Shown here one piece after another: positions 15,143 to 22,590 of a DNA stretch of 39,418 bases; within the stretch, counting starts at the first letter, position 1, and the number at the start of each line of letters is the position of its first letter. The stretch is from Clostridiales bacterium. GTDB taxonomy: Bacteria; Bacillota; Clostridia; Oscillospirales; Oscillospiraceae. A model generated the notes under the pieces. It was given only the letters and a program-made list of their open reading frames with translations. It was not told where the DNA came from and did no database searches. Made by a program: the position numbers and the translations under genes. The stretch spans positions 1-39,418 of the forward strand of contig DYBL01000085.1 in NCBI GenBank assembly GCA_019418625.1. Direction: 5' to 3'.

Positions 15143-15614
15143 ATTCCATGCCTCCCAGCATTGTTTTCAGCTTGGCCCGGCCCCGGGCCAGGCGGGTGTG
15201 TACGGTGGCGGTGGGGACGCCCAGGATCTGCCCGATCTCGGCGGCCTGGTAGCCCTCGTAGTAGTAGAGGTAGATGACGGCGCGGTAATGGGGCGGCAGG
15301 GCATTCACCGCGTCCAGAACCTCGCTGCCCGGTGCCTCCGGCGCCGCCGCGTCATAGGCGGACTCCATGGGCAGCGTGCGTCTGCGCCAGGGACTTTTCA
15401 AAATATCCTTGCAGGCGTTGGCTGCCATGCGCAGGATGTAGGCCCGCTCGTGGGCGGGGCTTTCAAACTCCCGCTGCTCCGTCAAAAGCCGGACGAATAC
15501 GGTCTGACAGATGTCCTGGGCGTCCTGGGTGTTTTTCAGATAGGTGTAGCTCAGGCGGAGGATGGCGTCGGCGTAGGTGTGGGCCAGGTATTCCGCCCGC
15601 TGTGTGGTATTCAT
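15126..15614 (-). CDS. ECF-type RNA polymerase sigma factor
   Basis: This is a 162-aa sigma-70 family protein with regions 2 and 4 only. Region 2 contains ADAILRLSYTYLKNTQDAQDICQTVFVRL. Region 4 contains LPPHYRAVIYLYYYEGYQAAEIGQILG, followed by the helix VPTATVHTRLARGRAKL. The ATG at 15614 is preceded by AAAGGAG at 8-9 bp spacing; earlier in-frame codons are in the promoter region. It overlaps the DUF4179 gene, the usual sigma/anti-sigma coupling. A TGAAAG-17-CGTAT element upstream suggests that it transcribes its own gene. Confidence 0.94.
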   Translation of the reverse strand: MNTTQRAEYLAHTYADAILRLSYTYLKNTQDAQDICQTVFVRLLTEQREFESPAHERAYILRMAANACKDILKSPWRRRTLPMESAYDAAAPEAPGSEVLDAVNALPPHYRAVIYLYYYEGYQAAEIGQILGVPTATVHTRLARGRAKLKTMLGGMEYEQSV

Positions 15615-15648
15615 ATCGATCAGCTCCTTTGAAGCGCGCTCATAAGGG

Positions 15649-15676
15649 ATACGATCCAGCGGGCCGGATCCTTTCA
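15649..15676 (-). promoter_or_regulatory. Candidate ECF-type autoregulatory promoter
   Basis: On the minus strand TGAAAG (15676-15671) and CGTAT (15653-15649) are 17 bp apart. ECF sigma factors of the B. subtilis sigma-W/M/X type recognise TGAAAC with a CGTA -10 at this distance. It lies 34 bp before the sigma gene start. Confidence 0.65.
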
Positions 15677-15680
15677 CGGG

Positions 15681-15718
15681 CGCAAAAAAAGAACGGCACT
15701 GCCGTTCTTTTTTTTGCG
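15681..15718 (-). terminator. Intrinsic terminator after the cupin gene
   Basis: The arms AAGAACGGC and GCCGTTCTT (loop ACT) are extended by 7-8 bp A/T runs on each side. The symmetric A and T runs would allow termination in either direction; it separates the cupin gene from the ECF operon. Confidence 0.85.
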
Positions 15719-15722
15719 GGAG

Positions 15723-16067
15723 TTACTCGCAGACGATGAGGGCGATGAGTTCCACCGGTTCATTGGAGCGGTTTTCCAGGCCGTGGTGCTGGCCGTAGCC
15801 TGTGGCGCAGATGTCGCCGGGGCGGACCACCACTTCCTTGCCGTCGTCGTTGAACACGGCCTCGCCACGGACGATGTAGTAAAACTCCGTCTCGTGCTGA
15901 TGGTCGTGATAGCCGATGGAACAGCCGGGGTCCACGGTCACGTGGGCAAACATCCGCCCGTGGCCGTAGAGGCCCTCCTTGTCCGTCAGGTCCTTGATGT
16001 GGATGAGCCCGCTGCCGTTGTGGACGGATACGTCCCGGCGGGGGCAGTTTTCACTCAGTGTGTACAT
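15723..16067 (-). CDS. Cupin domain protein
   Basis: This 114-aa single-domain cupin has metal-binding motif 1, GYHDHQHETEFYYIVRG (two or three His plus Glu), and motif 2, PGDICATGYGQHHGLEN. Small stand-alone cupins of this kind bind a divalent metal and act as sugar isomerases, dioxygenases or ligand-binding proteins; the substrate is not visible. The start is placed at the ATG at 16067, because AAGGAGG directly abuts the ATG at 16076 and is correctly spaced (9 bp) only for the later one. It has its own promoter and terminator. Confidence 0.88.
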   Translation of the reverse strand: MYTLSENCPRRDVSVHNGSGLIHIKDLTDKEGLYGHGRMFAHVTVDPGCSIGYHDHQHETEFYYIVRGEAVFNDDGKEVVVRPGDICATGYGQHHGLENRSNEPVELIALIVCE

Positions 16068-16130
16068 GGCAGCCATCCTCCTTGGGCCCGCAGGCCGCCC
16101 GGAGCGGTCTGCGGCTTTGATTGTAGTGCC

Positions 16131-16159
16131 ATTGTATCAAATGCGCCCGGGGAAGTCCA
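16131..16159 (-). promoter_or_regulatory. Promoter of the cupin gene
   Basis: On the minus strand TGGACT (16159-16154) and TACAAT (16136-16131) are 17 bp apart, with TGA before the -10 giving an extended element. It lies 63 bp before the chosen cupin start. Confidence 0.6.
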
Positions 16160-16174
16160 GTCCCGCCGCACCGC

Positions 16175-16411
16175 TCAGTCCCGGGCGAACAGGGCATTGT
16201 AGTCGATGCCCAGCACCTCTACCAGCATGTCGATCTCAAACACGGAGGCCGTGCGGTAGCCGGTTTCGATGTGTCCCACCATGGCACGGGTGATATTGCA
16301 GCCGCGGGTCTGCAGGCGGGCGGCCAGCTCTTCTTGCGTCATGCCTCGTTTCTTACGGAAAAAGCGGACTTTTCCACCGATATGGCGGCATAAAGGGGTA
16401 CTTCGTTTCAT
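16175..16411 (-). CDS. XRE-family helix-turn-helix regulator (78 aa)
   Basis: This small DNA-binding protein contains VRFFRKKRGMTQEELAARLQ, then NITRAMVGHIETGYRTASVFEIDMLVEVLGI, the complete five-helix XRE/Cro domain without an effector domain. The ATG at 16411 has GGAG 7 bp upstream; a longer frame up to 16459 lacks a ribosome binding site. It points towards the cupin gene (107 bp gap) and diverges from the histidine operon. Its target is unknown. Confidence 0.85.
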   Translation of the reverse strand: MKRSTPLCRHIGGKVRFFRKKRGMTQEELAARLQTRGCNITRAMVGHIETGYRTASVFEIDMLVEVLGIDYNALFARD

Positions 16412-16539
16412 AAAAATGCTCCACGTCTCCAATCTGCTTTGTATTTGATAATAAGACAAGGCTGTGCAATAATTGATTTATATATGTAAGAAAAGCAAAA
16501 TTCTTCGCAAAAGCCTGGGGCGCGGCGCGCAGAGCGCCA

Positions 16540-16568
16540 TTGTAAACGGCGGGGACAGGGTGTAAAAT
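16540..16568 (+). promoter_or_regulatory. Candidate distal promoter of the histidine operon
   Basis: TTGTAA (16540-16545) and TAAAAT (16563-16568) are 17 bp apart. A transcript from here would have a leader of about 140 nt. Confidence 0.45.
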
Positions 16569-16642
16569 CACCGTATATGCCCTTGAGAGGACAAATGTAT
16601 TTTGTGCAGATAGGAAAATTTCGTTTACTACCGAATTACCAC

Positions 16643-16671
16643 TTTACTTTGCTAATAAAATAAATTAAAAT
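16643..16671 (+). promoter_or_regulatory. Candidate proximal promoter of the histidine operon
   Basis: TTTACT (16643-16648) and TAAAAT (16666-16671) are 17 bp apart, in the AT-rich region 41 bp before the hisZG start. Its leader would be too short for an attenuator. Confidence 0.6.
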
Positions 16672-16712
16672 AGACCGCAACAACGATGCCCAACAGGGCC
16701 GGGAGGGATACC

Positions 16713-18287
16713 ATGGAACTGGATCTGAACATGCTGCGGCCGCAGGAGCGGCTTTCCCTGCGCTTGCGGATGCGCTATGAGCAAGCGGGCTTTCGCAAGT
16801 ACCACATGGGCCGGTTTGAAGAGTACGGGCTTTACCGGGAGAACCGCCGTTTTTTGTCCAGCGAACAGGTCATCACCTTCACGGATCTGGACGGACGGCT
16901 GCTGGCCCTCAAGCCGGACGTGACCCTTTCCATTGCCAAAAACGCTCCGGTGGAGCCGGGAATGTGCGGCCGGTTCTACTATCTGGAAAACGTGTACCGG
17001 CCCGGCGGGGAGAGCCATACCTTCCGGGAGATCAGCCAGATGGGCCTGGAGTGCATCGGCGCCGTGGACGGCGCCGTCACGGCGGAGGCTGTGTCTCTGG
17101 CCATGGAGAGCCTGGCGCTGACAGAGCAGGACTTCGTGCTGGAGCTGAGCCACATGGGCTTTGTCACCGGCCTTTTTGACGCGGTGGGCGCGCCGGAGGA
17201 GGCCCGGGGGCGGCTTTTGCAGTGCATCCGGGATAAAAACGTTCACGAGCTGCGCAAGGCCGCCGCGGCGGCGGGCCTGCCCGCCCGGGGGACAGACGCG
17301 TTGTGCCGCACGGCAGAGCTGAACGGACCGTGGGAGCAGGTGCTCGCCCAGGCGGAGCCCCTGGCCCTGAACGCTCCCATGGGCACGGCACTGGCGGAGC
17401 TGCGGGAGGTCTGTACCGCACTGGAAGGGCGGGGGCAGACGGCGGACCTGCGGCTGGACCTTTCTTTGGTCAACGATCTGGACTACTATAACGGCCTGGT
17501 ATTCCAGGGGTACTTGCAGGGCATCAGCGGCGCGGTGCTCCGGGGCGGACAGTACGACCCCCTGGCAGAGCAGTTCCGCCCCGGCGCCCGGGCCATCGGC
17601 TTTGCGCTGTATCTGGATGCCCTGGAAAATCTGGACGAGGCCCGCCCCGGCGTGCAGCGGGAGATGCTCAGCGTGGCGCTGCCCAAGGGCCGCCTGGGCG
17701 ACAAGGTGTACGACCTTCTCTCGGGCGTGGGGTGCGGCTGCCCGGAGGGGTATGCCGACAGCCGCCGTCTGGTGGTGGAAAACCCCGCCGCCGGCATCCG
17801 GTATTTCCTGGTGAAGCCCAGCGACGTGGGCATTTATGTGGAGCGCGGCGCGGCGGACATCGGCATCGTGGGCAAGGATATCCTCTCCGAGTCCGGAGCC
17901 GACGTCTATGAGCTGCTGGATACGGGCCTTGGCCGGTGCCGCATGTGCGTGGCGGGACCCAAGGACTTTACGGACGACCCGGGCCGGACGCTGCGGGTGG
18001 CCACCAAGTTCCCCCGCATCGCCCGGGACTATTACGCAGCCCAGGGCCGGGACATCGATATCATCAAGCTCAACGGCTCCATCGAGCTGGCGCCTATTCT
18101 GGGACTGAGCGATGTGATCGTGGATATTGTGGAGACGGGCACCACCCTGCGGGAAAACGACCTGAAGGTCATCACGGAGTTCATGCCCATCTCCGCCCGG
18201 CTCATCGCAAACCGCTCCAGCTACCTGTTCAAGCGGCAGGCCATCGATACTCTGGTAAGGAAACTGGCGGAGGTGACGGAACAGTGA
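16713..18287 (+). CDS. hisZG: Fused HisZ-HisG: ATP phosphoribosyltransferase with regulatory subunit
   Basis: One continuous 524-codon frame joins two proteins. Residues 1-317 are HisZ, the histidyl-tRNA-synthetase-like regulatory subunit: RMRYEQAGFRKYHMGRFEEYG, LKPDVTLSIAKN, FYYLENVYR and a late LRGGQYDPL. Residues 318-524 are short-form HisG: LSVALPKGRLGDKVYDLL, SDVGIYVERGAADIGIVGKD, VATKFPRIARDYY and IVDIVETGTTLREN. HisG condenses ATP with PRPP, the first committed step of histidine synthesis. Short HisG is inactive without HisZ, and the two normally form a hetero-octamer from separate genes, so the fusion fixes a 1:1 ratio. GGGAGGG lies 5 bp before the ATG at 16713; the ATG at 16686 lacks such a site. 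Confidence 0.93.
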   Translation: MELDLNMLRPQERLSLRLRMRYEQAGFRKYHMGRFEEYGLYRENRRFLSSEQVITFTDLDGRLLALKPDVTLSIAKNAPVEPGMCGRFYYLENVYRPGGESHTFREISQMGLECIGAVDGAVTAEAVSLAMESLALTEQDFVLELSHMGFVTGLFDAVGAPEEARGRLLQCIRDKNVHELRKAAAAAGLPARGTDALCRTAELNGPWEQVLAQAEPLALNAPMGTALAELREVCTALEGRGQTADLRLDLSLVNDLDYYNGLVFQGYLQGISGAVLRGGQYDPLAEQFRPGARAIGFALYLDALENLDEARPGVQREMLSVALPKGRLGDKVYDLLSGVGCGCPEGYADSRRLVVENPAAGIRYFLVKPSDVGIYVERGAADIGIVGKDILSESGADVYELLDTGLGRCRMCVAGPKDFTDDPGRTLRVATKFPRIARDYYAAQGRDIDIIKLNGSIELAPILGLSDVIVDIVETGTTLRENDLKVITEFMPISARLIANRSSYLFKRQAIDTLVRKLAEVTEQ

Positions 18288-19579
18288 TCCCCATTTACAA
18301 ATTGCGCGACCTCTCCCCGGCCCAGATCCTCAACCGGGACATCCGGCAGGAGGCGGACGTGAGCGCGGCGGTGGACGCGGTGCTCGCAGACGTGCGGCAA
18401 AACGGCGACGAAGCGCTGCGCCGCTATACCCGGCAGTTTGACGGCGCGGCGCTGGACGCCCTGGAGGTGACGGCGGAAGAGATCGAGGCCGCCTGGGCGC
18501 GGCTGGACGAACCGTTCCGGCAAACCCTTGAGCAGGCGGCGGAGAACATCCGCGCCTTCCACAGCCGCCAGGTGCACCGGGACTTTGTGCTCACCGACCG
18601 GCCCGGCGTGGTCATGGGCCAGCGGTATACCCCCATCGCCCGGGTGGGCGTGTGCGTGCCCCGGAGCCCGGAGGCGTTCCCCTCCACCATTTTGATGAAC
18701 GTGATCCCCGCCCGCATCGCCGGTGTGGAGGAGATCGTGGTGGTGACCCCGCCGGACCCGGCGGGCCGCATCAGTGACGAGGCATTGGCGGCGGCAAAGA
18801 TCGCCGGGGCGGACCGCATCTTCAAGATCGGCGGCGCCCAGGCGGTGGCGGCCCTGGCCTACGGCACCGAGAGCGTCCCGGCGGTGGACAAGATCGTAGG
18901 ACCCGGCGGCATCTATGTGGCCACTGCCAAGCGCAAGGTGTTCGGCCTGGTGGGCATCGACATGATCGCAGGCCCCAGCGAGATATTGGTGGTGGCGGAT
19001 GAGCATGCCGACGCCCACTGCGTGGCGGCGGACCTTCTGTCCCAGGCGGAGCACGACGTGCGCGCCTGCGCTGTGCTGGTGACCACCAGCGAAGTCCTTG
19101 CCCGGGCGGTGCAGCGGGAGTTGGAGACGCAGTCCGCAGCGCTCCCCCGGCGGGACATTGTGGAAAAAGCCCTTGCCGGCGGCGGGAAGATCCTGCTTGC
19201 GGACAGTCTGGAGGAGGCGGTGGCGGCGGCCAACCGCATCGCCCCGGAGCACCTGGAGCTTTGCGTGCAGGACCCCTTCGCCCTGCTGCCCCTGGTGAAA
19301 AACGCAGGCAGCGTCTTTTTGGGCGCCAGCGCCCCGGAGGCGTTGGGCGACTACTTTGCCGGCCCCAACCACACCCTGCCCACCTCCGGCACCGCCCGGT
19401 TTTCCAGCCCCCTGGGGGTGGACGACTTCTGCAAGCGGTCCAGCTTTCTCTACTATTCTCCCCAGGCCCTGGCCGACGCGGCGCCCCGGATCGCGGAGTT
19501 TGCCCGGCGGGAGGGACTGGAGGCCCACGCCCGCTCCGTGTGTGCCCGGGCGCAGCAGAATAAGGAGGTACAGCCATGA
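18284..19579 (+). CDS. hisD: Histidinol dehydrogenase
   Basis: This 431-aa, full-length enzyme oxidises L-histidinol to L-histidine in two NAD-dependent steps using a zinc ion. Diagnostic stretches are PGGRAxYPS-like VCVPRSPEAFPSTILMN, IGGAQAVAALAYGTESV, KIVGPGGIYVATAKRKVFG, DMIAGPSEILVVAD and APEHLEL with the catalytic Glu-His pair. The first stretch has RSPEAFPS where most homologues read GGRAxYPS, a substitution in a substrate/NAD loop worth noting. The GTG start at 18284 overlaps the hisZG stop (GTGA), with GGAGGTGA 7 bp upstream. Confidence 0.95.
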   Translation: MIPIYKLRDLSPAQILNRDIRQEADVSAAVDAVLADVRQNGDEALRRYTRQFDGAALDALEVTAEEIEAAWARLDEPFRQTLEQAAENIRAFHSRQVHRDFVLTDRPGVVMGQRYTPIARVGVCVPRSPEAFPSTILMNVIPARIAGVEEIVVVTPPDPAGRISDEALAAAKIAGADRIFKIGGAQAVAALAYGTESVPAVDKIVGPGGIYVATAKRKVFGLVGIDMIAGPSEILVVADEHADAHCVAADLLSQAEHDVRACAVLVTTSEVLARAVQRELETQSAALPRRDIVEKALAGGGKILLADSLEEAVAAANRIAPEHLELCVQDPFALLPLVKNAGSVFLGASAPEALGDYFAGPNHTLPTSGTARFSSPLGVDDFCKRSSFLYYSPQALADAAPRIAEFARREGLEAHARSVCARAQQNKEVQP

Positions 19580-20634
19580 GCCAGTTTTTATCCCCGGAGG
19601 CGGCGCGTCTTGCGCCCTATACCCCCGGCGAGCAGCCCCGGGATCAGCAATACATCAAGCTCAACACCAATGAAAGCCCGTTCCCGCCCTCTCCTGCGGT
19701 GGCGGCGGCCGTGGCCGGGGCGGATGCCCAGGCTTTGCAGCTCTACTCCGACCCCACCTGCGCTGCCCTGCACCGCGCCATCGCCCGGTATTACGTCGTG
19801 GAAGAAGAAAACGTGCTGGCGGGCAACGGCTCCGACGAGATATTGGCCTTTGCGTTCCGGGCCTTCTGCGGCACCGGCCGCCCGGCGGTCTACGCCGACG
19901 TGACCTACGGGTTCTATCAGGCCCACACGGCGCTCTTTGGCCTGGAGAGCGTCCGGGTGCCGCTGCGGGAGGACTTTTCCCTGGCGGTGGAGGACTACAT
20001 GTCCGCCCAGGGAACGGTGTTCATTGCAAATCCCAACGCCCCCACGGGCCTTGTCCTGCCGCCCAGTGAGATCCGGCGGCTGCTGGAGGCGGACCGGGAG
20101 CGGGTCGTGGTGGTGGACGAGGCCTATGTGGACTTCGGCGCCGAGAGCTGCGTGCCCCTCATCGGGGAGTACGACAACCTTCTGGTGGTGCAGACCATGT
20201 CCAAAAGCCGCTCCCTGGCCGGCGGACGGGTGGGCTTTGCCATTGGCTGCCCGGCCCTCATCGAAGACCTCAACCGGGTGAAGTACAGCTTCAACCCCTA
20301 TAACGTCAACCGCATGTCCATGGCGGCGGCTGCGGCGGCCATGGAGGACAAGGACTACTTTGCCCGCTGCTGCGCCGCCATCCGGGAAAACCGTGCCTGG
20401 ACGGCCTCGGCTCTGGAGGCCCTGGGCTTTTCCGTGCTGCCCTCGGCGGCCAACTTCCTCTTTGCAAAGCACCCCCGGCTGGAGGGGCAGGCCCTGTATC
20501 AGGCACTCAAGGCCCGGGGCATCCTGGTGCGCTGGTTCGACGGGCCCCGTACCCGGGACTTTGTCCGCATCACCGTGGGCAGCCGTCCGCAGATGGAGGC
20601 GCTGGCCGCGGCGGTGCGGGACATACTGGCATAA
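19576..20634 (+). CDS. hisC: Histidinol-phosphate aminotransferase
   Basis: This 352-aa, PLP-dependent class I/II aminotransferase transfers the amino group from glutamate to imidazole-acetol phosphate. Visible are the substrate loop LNTNESPFPPSP, GNGSDEILAF, NPNAPTG, VVVDEAYVDFG and the PLP lysine K210 in TMSKSRSLAGGRVG, followed by the C-terminal RITVGSR phosphate-binding arginine. The ATG overlaps the hisD stop (ATGA). Length and motifs are normal. Confidence 0.95.
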   Translation: MSQFLSPEAARLAPYTPGEQPRDQQYIKLNTNESPFPPSPAVAAAVAGADAQALQLYSDPTCAALHRAIARYYVVEEENVLAGNGSDEILAFAFRAFCGTGRPAVYADVTYGFYQAHTALFGLESVRVPLREDFSLAVEDYMSAQGTVFIANPNAPTGLVLPPSEIRRLLEADRERVVVVDEAYVDFGAESCVPLIGEYDNLLVVQTMSKSRSLAGGRVGFAIGCPALIEDLNRVKYSFNPYNVNRMSMAAAAAAMEDKDYFARCCAAIRENRAWTASALEALGFSVLPSAANFLFAKHPRLEGQALYQALKARGILVRWFDGPRTRDFVRITVGSRPQMEALAAAVRDILA

Positions 20635-20647
20635 AGGAGGGACTTCT

Positions 20648-21235
20648 ATGCGATCTGCAACTTTGGAGCGCAAGACGGCGGAGACGAGCATCTCCCTGAC
20701 GCTGGACCTGGACGGCGCCGGCGCGGGGAAGATCGATACCGGCTGCGGCTTTCTCGACCACATGCTCACCCTCTTTGCCCGCCACGGGGACTTTGACCTG
20801 ACGCTCACCTGCCGGGGCGATACCCAGGTGGACGACCACCACACGGTGGAGGATGTGGGCATCGTGCTGGGCCAGGCGTTCGCCAAGGCTCTGGGAGACA
20901 AGCGGGGCATCCGGCGCTATGGACAGAGCCTGCTTCCCATGGACGAGACGCTGGTGCTGGTGGGCTGCGACCTCTCCGGCCGGGACTATCTGGGCTGGGC
21001 CGTGACGCTGCCCGCCGCCAAGGTAGGCACCTTTGATACGGAGCTTGCCAAGGAATTCTGGCTGGGCTTTGTGCGCAATTGTCCCGGTGCGCTGCACTTC
21101 CATCAGCTTTCCGGGGAAAATACCCACCACATTTTGGAAGCGTGCTTCAAGGGCGCGGGCCGGGCGCTGAAAGAGGCGGTGGCCCCGGACGAAAAGCACG
21201 CCGGGGAGATCCCCAGCACCAAGGGCCTTTTGTAA
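20648..21235 (+). CDS. hisB: Imidazoleglycerol-phosphate dehydratase
   Basis: This 195-aa manganese enzyme dehydrates imidazole glycerol phosphate to imidazole-acetol phosphate. It shows the metal-binding repeats GFLDHMLTLFARHG, DDHHTVEDVGI and a second half with ALHFHQLSGENTHHILEACFK. It is the monofunctional form with no N-terminal histidinol-phosphatase domain, which fits the separate PHP phosphatase at the end of the operon. AAAGGAGG lies 7 bp before the ATG, 13 bp after hisC. Confidence 0.96.
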   Translation: MRSATLERKTAETSISLTLDLDGAGAGKIDTGCGFLDHMLTLFARHGDFDLTLTCRGDTQVDDHHTVEDVGIVLGQAFAKALGDKRGIRRYGQSLLPMDETLVLVGCDLSGRDYLGWAVTLPAAKVGTFDTELAKEFWLGFVRNCPGALHFHQLSGENTHHILEACFKGAGRALKEAVAPDEKHAGEIPSTKGLL

Positions 21236-21246
21236 GGAGGAACGTC

Positions 21247-21858
21247 ATGATCGCCATTGTGGACTACGGAGTGGGCAACCTCTTTTCCCTGCGCTCCAGC
21301 CTGCGCTATCTGGGCCTCGGAGCGGAGGTGACTGCCGACGCCGATATCCTGCGCCGGGCAGACCGGATCATTTTGCCCGGCGTGGGCGCCTTTGCGGACG
21401 CCCGGGCCCGGCTGGACGATACCGGCCTGACGCCATTGCTGCTGGAGGAGGCGGAGCGTAAGCCGCTGCTCGGCATCTGCCTTGGGATGCAGCTGCTCTT
21501 TGAGCGGAGCTTTGAGTATGGCGAGCACCCGGGATTGGGGCTCCTTGGCGGCGAAGTGGCGCCGCTGAAAGAAGACCTGACAGACCCGGTGTGCAAGGTG
21601 CCCCACATGGGGTGGAACAGTCTGGACATCCTGCGGCCGGACCCGCTTTTGAAGTATGTGGAGCCGGGGGAATCGGTGTACTATGTCCATAGCTACTACG
21701 CCCGCCGCTGCGCCGAGAGCACCCTGGCCGTCTCGCAGTACGGCGGCGTGGCCGTCACCGGCGCGGTGCGCCGGGGGAACGTGTGGGGCACCCAGTTCCA
21801 CCCGGAAAAGTCCGGGGACACGGGACTGCGGATCCTGAAGGCGTTCGGAGAGCTGTAA
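21247..21858 (+). CDS. hisH: Imidazole glycerol phosphate synthase, glutaminase subunit
   Basis: This 203-aa class I glutamine amidotransferase has nucleophile C78 in LLGICLGMQLLFE and a His-Glu pair in GTQFHPEKSG. HisH releases ammonia from glutamine and channels it into the HisF barrel. The N-terminal IVDYGVGNLFSLRSSLRYLG and HMGWNSL are HisH-specific. TAAGGAGG precedes the ATG, 11 bp after hisB. Confidence 0.96.
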   Translation: MIAIVDYGVGNLFSLRSSLRYLGLGAEVTADADILRRADRIILPGVGAFADARARLDDTGLTPLLLEEAERKPLLGICLGMQLLFERSFEYGEHPGLGLLGGEVAPLKEDLTDPVCKVPHMGWNSLDILRPDPLLKYVEPGESVYYVHSYYARRCAESTLAVSQYGGVAVTGAVRRGNVWGTQFHPEKSGDTGLRILKAFGEL

Positions 21859-21870
21859 GGAGGGAGCAAC

Positions 21871-22590
21871 ATGCAGATTTTTCCCGCCATCGACCTGCGG
21901 GGCGGACAGGTGGTGCGGCTGTACCAGGGAGACTACGACCAGATGACCGTCTACGGCGCCGACCCCTGTGCCGTGGCCCGGGACTTTCTGGCCGCCGGAG
22001 CCAGGTACCTCCATGTGGTGGATCTGGACGGCGCCCGGTCCGGCACTGCGGAAAATTTTGAGAGCATCGCCGCCCTGGTCCGCCAGGGAGGGCTTTTCGT
22101 CGAAGTGGGCGGCGGCATCCGCACCCAAGCGCGCATCGAGCAGTACCTGGAGCTGGGGGTGGACCGGTGCATTTTGGGAACCATCGCCGTGAAGGACTTC
22201 AACTTTACAAAGGAGATGGCCCGGCGCTATGGAGCGCACATCGCCGTGGGCGTGGACGCCCGGGACGGGTATGTGGCCGTCAGCGGCTGGGAAGAGCGCA
22301 CGGCGGAGCGGGGCGTGGACTTCTGCCGCCGGCTCCGGGACGCGGGCGTGGGCACCGTCATCTATACGGACATCTCCCGGGACGGGGCGGAGCAGGGAAC
22401 GAACCTGCCCCTCTATGAAGAATTGGTCAAGATCGAGGGCTTGTCCATCACCGCCTCCGGCGGAATCTCCGGATTGGAGGAGCTGCGGCAGCTGCGGGAC
22501 ATGGGGGTGGACGCCGCCATTTTGGGCAAGGCCCTCTACACGGGACGGCTGGATCTCGAAACGGTTTTAAAGGAGGAGGGCCTGTGTTAG
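21871..22590 (+). CDS. hisA: ProFAR isomerase
   Basis: This 239-aa beta/alpha-barrel enzyme carries out the Amadori rearrangement of ProFAR to PRFAR. It starts MQIFPAIDLRGGQVVRLYQG with the catalytic first-strand aspartate. The second is in the barrel's other half (YTDISRDGAEQGTN), and the phosphate sites are VGGGIR and SGGISG. TAAGGAGGG lies before the ATG. The last 7 bp overlap hisF. Confidence 0.96.
   Translation: MQIFPAIDLRGGQVVRLYQGDYDQMTVYGADPCAVARDFLAAGARYLHVVDLDGARSGTAENFESIAALVRQGGLFVEVGGGIRTQARIEQYLELGVDRCILGTIAVKDFNFTKEMARRYGAHIAVGVDARDGYVAVSGWEERTAERGVDFCRRLRDAGVGTVIYTDISRDGAEQGTNLPLYEELVKIEGLSITASGGISGLEELRQLRDMGVDAAILGKALYTGRLDLETVLKEEGLC

Larger units (their letters stand above)
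16412..16712. other. AT-rich intergenic region between the XRE gene and the histidine operon
   Basis: These 301 bp are markedly AT-richer than the rest of the window, with a GC-rich hairpin around 16518-16538. They carry two candidate plus-strand promoters for the his operon (16540-16568 and 16643-16671). No T-box features, no His-rich leader peptide and no antiterminator/terminator pair were found. No confident promoter for the minus-strand XRE gene was found. Confidence 0.6.

Noticed and set aside
16578..16664. Possible 28-codon leader peptide before hisZG
   Set aside because: It encodes only one histidine, has no ribosome binding site, and no antiterminator or terminator hairpins follow.
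16412..16712. T-box riboswitch upstream of the histidine operon
   Set aside because: No specifier-loop or conserved T-box core sequence was found, and the leader from the best promoter is too short.
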